Source: Symbiodinium natans
Taxonomy: Eukaryota; Sar; Dinophyceae; Suessiales; Symbiodiniaceae
Length of the DNA stretch: 64,000 nucleotides
NCBI GenBank assembly: GCA_905221605.1
Contig: CAJNDS010000345.1
Coordinates: 1-64,000, forward strand
Direction of reading: 5' to 3'
Made by a program: the position numbers and the translations under genes. Positions 54,001 to 63,985 of this stretch are shown here, in pieces; position 1 is the first letter of the stretch; each line of letters starts with the position of its first letter. The notes under the pieces were generated by a model, which searched no databases, was not told the DNA's origin, and worked only from the letters and a program-made list of their open reading frames with translations.

Positions 54001-55856
54001 CCACTTGATCTAAGGTGCATGCTCCATGTCTGAGAAACATCCCTGACTGAATCTAAAGTGGTGTCGCATGTCTGGAAAACACTGGAATACGTCCCTGATG
54101 ATGGCTTCTGGTATGAAAGAGCCCAAGTTGCCAAGCTCATGATAAGCTAATCTTGAGGGAATACAGCACTCTGTGCATCTCGCACAGGAAGGGGGGGGGG
54201 GACTTCGCTTCTCTCAGAATGTCTGCTCTAAGAAGCCAGCTGCTCTCGCAAAGTTCGATTGGCAGCAATGGCTTCATTGAACTTCTGCAAGCCCTGGCAC
54301 ATGGCATGAGAAGGCCCTTGCCACCGAGCCCAGGAGCGGTTGAGGCCTTGTCCAGTCTGTTCTCCAGGATACGGATTTGCTTCGCAATGGCCTCACGCTT
54401 CACCCGCAGTACTCACCACAGCTCACTGCATGACCCGTTGACCAATTCAAACCAGTTGCTCCTACACTTTCACCTCACTTGTTTCTCGCATACAACATCT
54501 GCTCTGAGCACCTACCTTCAATGACTCCGTAAATGCCTCCCTTGCCTCCCCTTTCACCGATGTTTCACATGTACCGGCCTTGGAGTTGTCGAGCGCCGCG
54601 TTCACGCCTCCGCTTTTGGCCATCTCCTCTCGAAGCGAACTGCTGCGAACTGCGGAGTGTTCCACATCTCTGCGCATGGTGTTTGCTCTCTTTTGCTCTC
54701 TTCGGCTCTCTTTTTGCTCAATCCCCACCTCCCGAAGCTCGAAGATCCGTCTCTGGGTTGAGTCCAGCCTCGAGAAGCGAGTGGCCAGCTGTCGTCTTCC
54801 GTATAAGCAGCATGCCCAGGGCACATGCCTCCCTCCTTGCAGTCTTGCAGTCTTGGGGGCCCAACTTGTCCTGAAGTTTCTTTGCCTCAGCTTCCTGATC
54901 AAAGGCTGTTTTTTACTTCGCGTGAGCCACCATCAGCTGCCAGGCCTCGCCATCTGTCTTTGCAGTGAGCTGCTCTTTCTGCTCGCTCCTTAGGTCTGAT
55001 CGCGCTGATGCTTCGATCATGTCTTGGGAGATGTGTGTGTGTGTGAGGTTCTGGCAGCCTATTGATGGTCTCCTGCTGCATTTTGGCCTCCGCCTGCTGG
55101 CCATTCAGTGGCTCCAGACTCTCAGGCTCCCCTGAGTTTTCTCTCTTTTTGGAAAATCAGCTCTAAACTCTAAAGAGTCTAAAGGCAGAGAGAACCCTTG
55201 CAGCAATGCAGGCCTGGGTGCCAGTGCTGGACCGGGTCTCGTTGAGCTCCGCCTCAGGCCCCGAAAGAGGCATCGGAGATCATAGGAGCAGAATTTATTG
55301 TAAACAAAAGACAAGGATGGCAAAGCTCGAGTATGGCGGCTTCCAGCGCTACGGCATCGCCACTCGTCACAACCCGAGTTCGCAACTTTTGAGGGCAGGG
55401 GTTACTTTACTATCTCATTGTGGGCCTTCATCTTGCGATTCTCGCGCGTGAGCTTTTCGATGGTGGCACGCTGCTTTCGAATTGTGCCTCTGGAAACTGC
55501 CAGTCATGCAGGCTGGAGGACAGAGCATACATTTTGCAAAAAGAATCGTCTGAGATGTTTGTGACCTGACCGTGCAACCAGCCTTGAGAGTCCTCGCTAC
55601 AGGCTCTCTTGTCATTTTCCTTACAGTGCGCTGATGGTTGCTCTACCACTCTACCCGCTCACCTTCGATGCAAGACCGTCGTCGAGGAGAACCCTGGTAC
55701 GATGCACGCTCCCAGCCGCCGGGGCACCAGGACGCGGAATTTCCGCTGCAGCTCAGCGATCTCCTGCTCAATCGGCTTCCTGCCACTGCACAGGGCCGAA
55801 TGAGAGGGAGATCAGGCTGCCCACTGCCTGTCTTCATCCTTCTTCTTTTTGAACAT
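47433..55856 (-). CDS. ODAD1-like: Outer dynein arm docking complex subunit (ODAD1/CCDC114-CCDC63 family, Chlamydomonas DC2/ODA1-like)
   Basis: At least 17 short minus-strand exons, in order, match the family's coiled-coil landmarks. They include EQEIAELQRKFRVL, ATIEKLTRENRKMK, QIRILENRLDKA, KFNEAIAANRTLRE, VFDDIYRKLENEL, KKKEMANIIEQA and QADKEHAEFEKDG. Then come EWRELGRLIENDKR, YEEAFARIQ/ATGICDIDQLVQNFIDAE, DTNFSLFKYNNELSAEIEKL, ILESLEEKWNDI and IIEQRTNELLKMYDSL. The end is an acidic tail DDEDDEDEDDQ joined to RPFTRDELK. The protein helps tether outer dynein arms to axonemal doublets, here presumably in dinoflagellate flagella. The start is a tentative MFKKKKDEDRQ exon at 55856. The stop is not located. 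A PP2C gene lies in the intron between about 51.70 and 49.05 kb. Identity rests on remembered family motifs and many concordant exons. Confidence 0.85.
47668..47717. repeat. 8-bp repeat (TTGTTCAT)n
   Basis: TTGTTCA T units, four to five copies followed by TTGATTG variants, within an ODAD1-like intron. Confidence 0.85.
48371..49052 (-). CDS. ODAD1-like exons beyond the nested PP2C
   Basis: The exon 48975-49052 (CTTCAG/GCG start, CACCAG/GAGCC end) reads AKILESLEEKWNDIDRKAIT, then YEVKHQ. The exon 48371-48440 reads YLAIIEQRTNELLKMYDSLK. YLxxIEQRTNELL is a family hallmark found C-terminal to the NFxLF region. These exons therefore continue the gene on the far side of the PP2C. Confidence 0.85.
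49757..50653 (-). CDS. PPM/PP2C-type Ser/Thr protein phosphatase, nested in an ODAD1-like intron
   Basis: The large exon 50064-50653 carries REDRLVI, then VMWAVFDGHRHPEIAGHASR (DGH metal ligand). It continues with GSTAVAVATCNKALWCACAG, DSRAVVG, TDHTCSSPEE, LPMTRGLGNFDLEADG and FVVLASDGLWD (second metal-binding Asp pair). A 30-bp micro-exon, 49928-49957, reads VLSDSECCDL. The exon from 49838 down to about 49757 reads VRKFASTSAAAELASVARER, then GSSDDIAVVV, the C-terminal PP2C motif. Together these give a nearly complete catalytic domain. The usual DGHGG is DGHRH and the final motif is SDDIAV rather than KDNITV; both are tolerated in the family. The 5' end is uncertain: frame open to ATG 50714, but an AG/G acceptor at 50654 is possible. 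Targets unknown. Confidence 0.88.
49928..49957 (-). CDS. 30-bp PP2C micro-exon
   Basis: Bounded by TCTCAG/GTG and TTG/GCTAGA. It supplies VLSDSECCDL, exactly the segment missing between the DGLWD exon (ending GAC/GTGGCC at 50064) and the VRKFA exon. Phase is zero at both ends. Confidence 0.75.
50911..50957. repeat. TA/CATA microsatellite
   Basis: TATATATATATATG, then TATATACATTTACATATATA. Lies in the ODAD1-like intron upstream of the PP2C. Confidence 0.85.
51021..51051. repeat. CTTCC pentanucleotide repeat
   Basis: Six copies of CTTCC (equivalently CCCTT) in tandem, followed by CACCCCTTCC. Confidence 0.9.
51700..52150 (-). CDS. ODAD1-like exons carrying YEEAFARIQ-ATGICDID-NFSLFKYNNEL
   Basis: An exon ending CGCATCCAG/GTATCT at 52110 reads SYEEAFARIQ. 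The exon 51968 to ~51912 reads AATGICDIDQLVQNFIDAE and ends in GGAG/GAGAAG (GA-type). The exon from 51847 reads DTNFSLFKYNNELSAEIEKL, then EQQIAEYKEEC. The joined order is the family's most conserved stretch. Confidence 0.88.
52385..53015 (-). CDS. ODAD1-like exons carrying EWRELGRLIE
   Basis: KASLKQQADKEHAEFEKDGN (~52945-53015) and VQEWRELGRLIENDKR (~52835-52895) match the family's QADKE...EFEKEWxELGRxIE core, split by an intron. GDSKDEDKHKKKITK (~52390-52435) fits the charged linker that follows. Confidence 0.85.
53460..53705 (-). CDS. ODAD1-like exons carrying FDDIYRKLENEL and KKEMANIIE
   Basis: Three stretches, VFDDIYRKLENEL (~53651-53700), QQKKKEMANIIEQA (~53533-53583) and LDAAAQKALSEAQ (~53460-53505), reproduce the family order (F-x-x-I-Y-x-K-L-E, then KKEMxxIIE, then Ala-rich). 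Confidence 0.8.
54238..54403 (-). CDS. ODAD1-like exons carrying the LENRLDKA block
   Basis: REAIAKQIRILENRLDKA, ending GACAAG/GCCTCA at 54347 (GC-type), is followed by an exon starting 54284 that reads KFNEAIAANRTLREQ. In CCDC63/CCDC114 proteins these two blocks are consecutive, which supports the splice. Confidence 0.8.
54517..55136 (-). CDS. ODAD1-like exons, N-terminal coiled coils
   Basis: Contains PLNGQQAEAKMQQETINR (55059-55136), DLRSEQKEQLTAKTDGEAWQ (~54920-55005) and QEAEAKKLQDKLGPQD (~54857-54895). The last exon has NAALDNSKAGTCETSVKGEA and ends TTGAAG/GTAGGT at 54517. These regions are less conserved in the family, so assignment rests on position and heptad character. Confidence 0.55.
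55411..55487 (-). CDS. ODAD1-like exon
   Basis: Reads GTIRKQRATIEKLTRENRKM then KAHNEI. It resembles the family's IxxLxxEN coiled coil near the N-terminus. It ends at GAGATA/GTAAAG. Confidence 0.7.
55825..55856 (-). CDS. ODAD1-like, tentative first coding exon
   Basis: ATG at 55856 reads MFKKKKDEDR, then ACAG/GCAGTG (GC-type start). The next exon, 55728-55779, reads KPIEQEIAELQRKFRVL, a family landmark. Confidence 0.5.
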
Positions 55857-55864
55857 TGCCTCTA

Positions 55865-58280
55865 GTCTGATGACATGTGATGAGACAATATGGGGCAGCA
55901 CATGGCAGGACGAGCATGACAGAGCAGCTTGCATCTGGGACAAATGCCATCTTTGAAGCGCCTTGACGGTAACGCTGGAACGGCACCTCGTCCAACAGAT
56001 TTGTGCGCATGACCATGATGCACAGACGGGAGCACTACCAGACCACTACCAGACATCCCTACATTTAGAGCTTAGAAGGACCTAAACACGTGTTCAAGCG
56101 AGAAATTCCAGATGCGACCGGCTGAATGGCAATTCTGAAGCGACTGTAGTAGAGTTCATCTTGGAAGCGTTCGGGGAGCACGGTGGGAGAAACGTGGGGC
56201 AGGTGCGAATGACAGCCCCGACAAGCGACGTGTCGAAACTAGAGCCCCCTCTACCACATACCGGCAGAAGTATGAGCTTTGCCTCTAGCAACATTCCAAT
56301 GATCCCTAAAGTGTCTCGAACCGTCCTTGCAAAAGCATCCCAACGCACCTCAAAGCAGCACGGGGCGTCTTCGGTGCCCCTACTACGAGCCAAAGGTCAA
56401 AGTTGCAGCGGCAGCAGCAGCAGTTTCAAGCGCCAGTCTTGATCATCACGGAAGATAGCACGGCACACCACAGACATAGCAAATCCATGCAAACCCAGAG
56501 CTTTTTTGGCATGGGGCCGTTGACTGGTGAACGAGTGCTGCCAGCACCCTGGTGTGAGTGCCTGGTCTCTGCCAACATGTAACTTATGCAGCCAACTCTT
56601 AGCACCCACCATACTTATCACTTCTAGCTTCTTGATTGCCCAGATGTCCCCACAGGTCCTTTTAAAGCTTTATCTCGGAATCATTTTACGCCCAGGTCTC
56701 CTCACCTTCTGATATTCTTCAGGCCACTGGTGCTGACCTGCCAAGCTGCACAGGTCGCTCAATCTGGAGAGACTGTAGGCTGGGGAAATGGGTGCAGCTC
56801 ATGTGCAAGCGACCCCGCCTCATCTGAGGGAGCCAATCACACCGGGGACAACAACCGAGGACCGGGTCCTGGAAGCTTCCGCCTTCTTCCGCGGAACTGA
56901 AATCTTTGGTGAAGAGGTACCATTTGCAGCTCACGTGTGCAATCGCAGTTGTCATGCTGATGAGCTATGCAAGATTATGCAAGCAACACGCTGCCTGTCA
57001 GTCAAGCGGGCTGTATCCGTGCAGCATGACAACTTACGACTTCGATGAGATAGCGCCCAATAGGTGAAACGCAATTCTTGACCAATAAATAATGCGTTTG
57101 AGGGAAACGCAAGGCGTTCATTAGCTAAAGGTCAATCCATGTGACCATCACGAAGCAAACGCATTGCTATGCATTGCTAACATGCTGGCGCTCACCAGCA
57201 TCACTTGGTGCGCTGAAGTGCTTTTGGCCATGGTGTGGGCAATTCCACCGCATCATGGCACCTCAACATAACGGCCCTTAAGCCGGTGGAATGGCAAGAT
57301 GTCATTGCCAGACTACATGAAAAGAGAGCCCAGTCAACAGCTTAAGATTCTGGAGATTCTGGTAGATTCTGGTAACTGTCTTGCGTAGCACTGGGATCCA
57401 GAAGCATGGATCCACGGATCCATGTCGGTTGACCCTGGACAGCTGCTGCGGAATATGCACTGGACGAGTGCGAACACACGCCGGCTTCTTACGAAAGAGG
57501 TTTTCGACTCATAGGACATTCCAAGTCGGAAGAGGTGTGCAAGCAGCATCCTGTCCTAGGTAAGATGCGTTATCCGAGAAGCCCTCGGAGCCCATAAAAC
57601 ACAATGCTTTCGGAGGTCCACGACCGGTTTCAGAATAGTTCTCGCTAGTTGGATTGCAGCCATATGGACACTCACAAGATCCAAATCCTTACACGAGTCC
57701 CGCCTCAGGCGGTCCCTGCACTGCTGAGAACTTCTTACCAGCAGGCACGTGACACGGCGAATGGCTCTTCTGCCATACTTGCTTCTGCCATCCAATTATA
57801 TAGAAGTCGAAGTCTTAAAAGCCATAAGCCATAAGATGAGACAGGAGCTTTGCTCGCATCTAGCTTCGTGGGTGGAGGATCGGCCTTCGCCCCCTCCGAG
57901 AAAAGGCCTCAGCAGCTCGCGTAAGAACTTCTTGAGCCTTGTTTGGCCTCTAGTGCCGCCAAGGCGCACAGGCTCTGATTTCAGGCCCAACCTGGAAGCG
58001 CTTCTCAGAGTGCCCCCGCAATCGACACTCTTCAATCTACGTCAGAAAATTGCAGTGCCTCTACAACCATTCATTCGGACGTCTCAATCTGTGGATGCGC
58101 CCTGCATAGACGTTGCTTCCGTGAACCGGGAATCAGGCCACAAGACCCCCCAATGGAATCGTTAACAGACCTCGCGAAGACTCTCAAAGCACGTAATTCT
58201 CTCGGGACAGTGGGATGCAGTGGGATGCAGTGAGATGCAGTGGGCCACGCCGCCACCCAGCATAAGGGTGTAAAGTGCTT
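55865..58280. other. Interval between the ODAD1-like and cyclase genes
   Basis: No gene is firmly supported. Minus frames at ~56105-56200 (ERFQDELYYSRFRIAIQPVA) and ~57600-57735 (DLDLVSVHMAAIQLARTILK) look coding and could be 3' exons of the cyclase or 5' exons of the ODAD1 gene. Repeated GTGGGATGCA words occur at 58210-58245. Confidence 0.35.
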
Positions 58281-58289
58281 TGTGGGGTC

Positions 58290-61200
58290 CTGGCCAGCTC
58301 ACGGATGCCTTGCCATCCTTTCGGCGCCTCGAAGCCATAAGGCGCCTCGCAGAGCTCACAAGGGCTCTCATGAGACATTTTATACCTTGCTTGAACAAAA
58401 TGAACTATCATCGACTTTCATCGGTATTTGACATGTCACTTCCGAGCCTCCATGAACTTCAGCAAGGCCGTGCTGGGGCCATCTTCATGTGCTACTTCGC
58501 TCTTAATGTGCATCCTCGCAGATGGGTGGCAGATGGTTGCAGCACAGGAAAGGCGCAAGGTCCACACGGTTTGTTGGCACACTTAGGTCCCTGGCAGCAT
58601 TCGCCGCGCCACCTGCCATTCCCCTTGCGAGTAGTTCTGGTAGCCCATATTGAAAAGCTGGAAGAACTCCACCTGAATGCCAGGCTAAAGCCAGATGAAT
58701 CGCGACAACTAGCCAGACTTCTTCTGAGAAGACAGCGGTGAAGCGTTCCCGCATTTGCAGAATCACCTCATTTCCAACAGTGGATCCAGCATTCCAACTA
58801 CACAAACTGGCTGGAGTTCAGCATATTTGGCCTCATCTGTCACGAAGATGTCTGCCAAATCCTGCAAAACCAGCTGGTGGAAGTGCACTGCAGTCAAGGC
58901 TTGCTATCTAAAGCTTAAGCTTCCTCGGAGCTCTACAGCCACGAACACTCCGTGTCCTTCTGGAGTACTTCCTTCTTTTCTTGCTCAATCTGCTGTCGAA
59001 CCTGCAGCTATGGGCGACCATGTTGTGCCAACCGCGCTCGGTTTGCACAGCCATTCGCTAGCCAGAAGTAGAGATCAGCAGTGCTTTCGGCCTTGAACCT
59101 CTGGCGAGTGTTCCAGGGAACCTGACGCACGGATGCGCTTTGGGTGAAGCCGGCAGGAATCTTCAGCTGATGTTGTTCAACAAACCACTTGTCGCCTTGG
59201 GTCGCATCGTGTAGTCCACTTCCACACCTGACAGAACTTGACACTTTGGGCCTTTGAGCAGCCAGGCCCAGCAGCAACCAGCAGCAACCATGCTCACTGA
59301 GGGGTCTGCTCATGTAGTCCAGGTCGACACAGTACAGCTCCATCGGTGCTGGAGAACCTCTCCAATGGCAGCTGTTTCGGCTTGCTAGTGCAGTACATGC
59401 ACAACACAAACAATAAAACCTACACGGCCTCGCACGATGACTTTGTCAATCAATCGGCACTGGGACCTACTTGGTGCAACGTGTGGGACGAGAGCTGCGA
59501 GCATAGCTAGCCACAAGTGCCGCAAGCGCTGCGAGAACCAGCCAGCTCTTGCGACCAAAGGCTTGACCGAGGCAACCACCGAATGGGGTAGTCACACAGG
59601 TCAACGACCTTGCAAGGGTAAAGAGTAGCTCGACAGGTTGAGCTCGTACAGGCAAGGTCTTCCCTACACTGTCCCTACTCGGGGCACTTAACAGCAAAAG
59701 GCTATGCCGGCAGATGGACACTAACTTCTTACAGCCCAAGACCTGTATCATCTGGTCTGGCGGAGACTGCGGACACAAGGTCTCGATTTAGGCGCCCTCC
59801 AAGAAACCCTCCCATTCCAGCTTAATCCTTCAGCATAGAAATCATAGAATAGCGATGGATTCCGAAACAACGACAGAACGGCAATTCACACACCAAACAA
59901 TGACACCCCAAGGCAAGCGTTTAAATATGTAAGGGTACAGCACGGTATTTATGGTGCCCCGCTCTGTGGTCCTGACTGATTGCGCTACCATGACCGACAC
60001 TCCATAGGCTTCCTGGCAACGGGGCAAAGCATTTTTAAAGGGCATGCCAGACCCTGTCACATTGTCATTGACTGGCATGCCGAATCCGCTAGACTTTGTC
60101 GACCAGCAGTGTGCAGCCGTCGGCCGCTACACCAGGATCTACGTTGCAACTACAAAAGGCCCTTTCATGCCCTTTCCAATGCAAAAGCGTGCTGAGGAGA
60201 CAGTGGATCGCTCGATGGACGTGGCAATGCTCACGTTCGGCGACAAATATGAACAATCGATTTTGAACTCGCTGCCGACCTCAGGAAAATGTCAGCGATG
60301 ACGGGAGTCGCAACATCAGCAGATTCTAGCTGAGGTGGCCACTGCACCTTCAATGGCCCATCCTTTGTGAAGGCCAACGCTGAGGTGCACCCGGCAGTTG
60401 GAGCCTTCAGCCGAAGATCGGTCAACTGCCGCAACTCAACGGAACTTTTCGGGAGCTGACATCGCCAGAAGCAGGCAACCCTCCAAGCACACGACCCAGC
60501 CGATACTGTAGCCCAGGGTGTTCTCTGTAGCTGCCAAGAAGAGGCCTGGGCACAACCGTACGCCAGTTTGTCAACTGACTTTGTAGAACAAGTTGGTCCA
60601 CCGTCCGTGATCATTCTCCGCACCTATCTCAGGAGACTGCGAATGGTGCACAGCACCAATAACGCAGGCAGAGGAAACAATGGCACCTGCACGGGCCAAC
60701 CTTCCCTTCCCGAGCATAACTAACAGAACTACCAGCACCAGAAATGCCTTCGGCGTACTTCTGCATCAGCTCGGAACAATCTAGTCCGAGTCCTTGCAAG
60801 GCTGCACAAATGCACTCAAGTTGTGTCTCTTTACGGAGCTCCCTGAAGTCTGCAAATCTCAACAGTGCGCAGTGAATGCCAGAATTGTCAGATGGGTCTC
60901 AGAATATTGCATGCGCGCCAGGTCCTGCATCATTGCTCTCCTTCCAGATGACCAGGAAGGAGTCGCCAGTGTTTTTGTTCGGAGCCTTGCATGAGCGTAC
61001 GCAACTATTTCTACCATCGTCCACCTACTTTCTTCGGTATGTCTGGGCAAGCACAATCAGTTGCTTCGGTCTTTCCAACCGCCGCATCTGGGGGCCGGGC
61101 TCCATGGAATTCGTTACAGACTCCGTGGACCTTGCTGTGACAACTGAGAATGTGCCGAGCATGGCGTGCAAGCGAGGAGGACGAGGACGAAGAGGCCATG

Positions 61201-61905
61201 GAAAGTCCAGAAAGAGGGTAGCTGGGCAGCAATTTTGCACCAGCTCTCTGAGAAGCAGACGATTTCCGCTATTTGGTTGGAGAACATCATGACCTTGGCC
61301 TGAAGGACCTCTTGCAGTGAGACCGACGACGCTTACCCTAGTAATTTCGAACATGCAATGAGATGCCATCAGGTGCCAAACGCTTCAGATGTACAGCTGC
61401 GGCTACTTGCAGAGTCACGGGAGTCAAACTTGAATGGCCTCCGTCGCAGTGCTGAAGTCGCGCACGCGAAGAATGCCAACTATACACCTTGGCAAAGTCC
61501 GCTGCGAGGCTTGCTGGCCACACATTAGCCGCGGCGTGGCTCTAAAACAACTGAGCTTCACGGCTCGCACTTGCGCCCTGGCACCATGGCATTCACACCA
61601 GCAGAGTCGGAGCCGCTCATGTTCTTGCCTGGGTCCCAGGAAAAGCATGAAAAGCACGCTAAGAAGCCCGCAGAGGATCTTGCAGAGCAAGGCAGGGCTT
61701 CCGGCCGATGATGTCGGCGCCAGCTTCTCCAAAGCCCAGGGCGAGCAAAGATCCAAGCCTTGGGGGCTTCGCATCACTGTACTGTACTGTTGCAACCGAT
61801 GCAACTTTGCAATCAAGCAGCTTGATGATGGTTTTCTCCAAAATCACTGTCTCCATGACCTCTTGTCGAGAGGCACACAGCCTGGAAGCTTCCTCGCAGG
61901 TGCCG
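58290..61905 (-). CDS. Class III adenylate/guanylate cyclase, dinoflagellate type, in many short exons
   Basis: Minus-strand exons in order give: a lead-in LGSLLALGFGEAGADIIG (~61701-61757); CIVGILRVRDFSTATE (61439-61487, first metal-binding region); VLQAKVMMFSNQIAEI (61261-61308); VHGVCNEFHGA (~61100-61129). Then APNKNTGDSFLVIWK (60941-60985, second conserved Asp), EAYGVSVMVAQSVR (59972-60012), CRLIDKVIVRG (~59421-59462) and PMELYCVDLDYMS (~59290-59352). The tail exons are LQDLADIFVTDEAKY (~58790-58885), FQLFNMGYQNYSQGEWQVAR (~58605-58672), EDGPSTALLKFME (58451-58489) and APKGWQGIREL (~58297-58340). The enzyme makes cAMP or cGMP; the substrate cannot be chosen from the pieces seen. A YxxGxWxxAR helix plus DGPS...LL tail is usual in alveolate cyclases. 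Exons for the central glycine-rich region were not all found. Confidence 0.85.
60941..60985 (-). CDS. Cyclase exon, NKNTGDSFLVIW motif
   Basis: GCAAG/GCT start, GGAAG/GAGAGC end (GA-type). APNKNTGDSFLVIWK matches the KxxGDxFL segment that follows the beta-hairpin of class III cyclases and carries the second metal-binding Asp. Confidence 0.85.
61439..61487 (-). CDS. Cyclase exon, first catalytic motif
   Basis: CCAAG/GTG start. Reads CIVGILRVRDFSTATE. The expected first metal-binding Asp of class III cyclases (FxDIxxFT) corresponds to RVRDFS, where the usual DI is VR and Asp is displaced; activity may be altered. It ends GAG/GCCATT (GC-type), and VLQAK follows in frame. Confidence 0.8.
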
Positions 61906-61959
61906 AGACCCTTGCCAACTCTCACTGAAAGGACACCATCGTCAAGTCAATGCAACGGG

Positions 61960-63985
61960 CTCTGAAGTACGCTTGGAACAAGCAAAAACTCCACTGGGAT
62001 GTCTCTCTTGCGGGGTCCATGGCGATTCTAGTGAAGGGCTTCTGCTTGTTCCTGATCATGCGCGCCTGGCAGCAGGAGTCAGGCGTCGTGCTTGCGTGAG
62101 ATGCGCTGCCCCAACCCCCGGAAACTCCGCAACTTTCGCCGCAAAGTGCCCTCGCACTGTGAGCGGGGACCTTTTTGATTTCCTCGGCCTTGAACTCATC
62201 ATCAGCCTTGGAAAGTTCGAGTCAGTCGAGCACCACAAGACACGCTTCAACACATCCGCAAAGGGCCAGACCATCTTCATTGCCAGTAAAGGCTTGTCTC
62301 GAATGGCCTGATGCGCAGAGTCATAGACATGTTTCATGGAAGCAGAAGAACCACGGGGTTTTAAGCGGCAAGAAATCCCAGCCTCGATGCGCTCAATCAT
62401 CTTCTCAACCTTTGGCGGTTTTTTGTTTGGGGCACAGGCAGGACGGCTACACGGCTTGTCGCCGGCACACGCAGACAAAACGCGAAGATTAGAAGGCTTT
62501 TCAAGTACGAAGGCGGATTTCGAGGGTTCTCACAAGGCAAGCCCCTGCGGCGCGGGGGCACCAAACTCACCAAACGATCCAAACGCAAGTCTGAGATACT
62601 CTGAGGCTCCAGCAGGCCGAAGCACCAGTCGATTCGCATCGCTAGTAAACATGAGTGACGCCGTGACGAGAAGGACCATCACGAAGAACGTCACGCCCAA
62701 GCTGAACCTCAATTATGGGGGGAAGATTTATTCGGAGACTCCCTAGGACAGAGCGGCCATAGCAAAAGACTGCAACATGGTCACTCAGCCAACACACACA
62801 ACCTCTTGTTGGGCACCCCCACGCCGAAGTCTGTCGATTGAAAGGGCGCATGTCATAGTAGAAAGTGAGGTAATATGGCTGGCCTCAAGACTCGTGTCAT
62901 GGCTTGAAGTCCAAACTCTGGCAACTTGGCGCTTGCTTCTTGCCCTGAAATGCCCTGAGTTCCTCACCAGGAGCTATAAGCTGGGAGGCATATGCCTGAG
63001 TGAGATGCTTGCCGGGAACAAAGCCAACAAACATCCAGAAAGCCACGGCCCACCTGAATCTCCGTCGCCCGGAGATCCAGCGGACATGCCACCTCAACAA
63101 GTGGACCCCTTCGAAGGCGTTCGCTGTGGTTCGCGTTCATGCGCCCTTGAACCTGGTGGTGGTTCAGTCCGCTGATAACCGCTTTGATCAGCGACAAGCC
63201 GAGGAGGTCCTCCAATGGACATTTCTTGCATCCCCCGAGTGCATCTCAGAACCTGTCAGAGAGCCTGTTGTAGTTCACACTTAGGTTCACAACCGTGACG
63301 TAGGGCTCTGGCAGTCGTCGACGTCGCACACGACTGTGTCCAGGGCTCGGAAAGAACTGCCTCGCACAGCTGTCTTCAGAAGCGCTGCCAGTTGTCCCCA
63401 AAAACACCGAACATGCATCATCAGCTTCTACACGCATAGCTCTTCGCAAGCAGCAGGGCGCAAGGCCGCCGTTGCATGTCGCTACTACAGCAACTGCAGT
63501 CATTGTACTACAGGTGGCTCATTTGTGGACAGTTCGGCTGCCGCAACAACTACCATGCTTTGCCAGCAGCAGGGATAGCCGGCAGAGCGCGCATCCGTAT
63601 GCAGAGAATACCCCACAATCACAGCAAAGAAACATTCCAGACATTAAAACGGCCCCATTGCAGTACTTGCTATGCCCTGTCCTTCACTTCAGATGGCAAC
63701 GTTCCAAGCGCCATCCACAAGTCCTGCACGTATGACGCTACATCCCTTTCTACCAAGTCTGGCTCGAAAGCGGTTGTCACACTGGCAAAGGCTAACAACG
63801 CGGGGCTGTTTTTTTCCAAGGTCTTCCCGAACACCAAGCCCAGGCAGAGCCCAGGCCTGGTTGCTGTACGAGGCGATCTGGTTGCTCTCAAAGGCAGCCA
63901 CAACCGTGGTATTCAGCTGCGTGTACTGCGCCAGGGCAGCTTTGGAGAGAGAACACTCGGAGCAACAGAAGCATACGGAACACAA
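61960..63985 (-). CDS. Candidate exons to the right edge, possibly cyclase N-terminus
   Basis: Coding-like minus stretches: ALAQYTQLNTTVVAAFESNQ (~63890-63945), FASVTTAFEPDLVERDVASY with VQDLWMALGTLPSEVKD (~63670-63790), LEDLLGLSLIKAVISGLN (~63160-63217), KVEKMIERIEA (~62380-62412) and ADDEFKAEEIKK after TTCCAAG/G (~62172-62207). No motif is diagnostic. Same strand and spacing as the cyclase exons. Confidence 0.35.
62571..62700 (-). CDS. Membrane-segment exon upstream of the cyclase
   Basis: Bounded by GGTTCAG/C and a canonical TTTG/GTGAGT donor. Reads LGVTFFVMVLLVTASLMF (membrane helix), then a loop, then ASEYLRLAFGSF. The helix followed by a re-entrant-looking Ser/Phe/Gly segment resembles the S5/pore region of cation channels, though weakly. 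It could be the N-terminal membrane part of the cyclase gene or another gene's exon. Confidence 0.45.

Noticed and set aside
57931-57950. CTTGAGCC word as a relict spliced leader (minus strand)
   Set aside because: Only the terminal GGCTCAAG matches; the preceding bases do not fit the leader.
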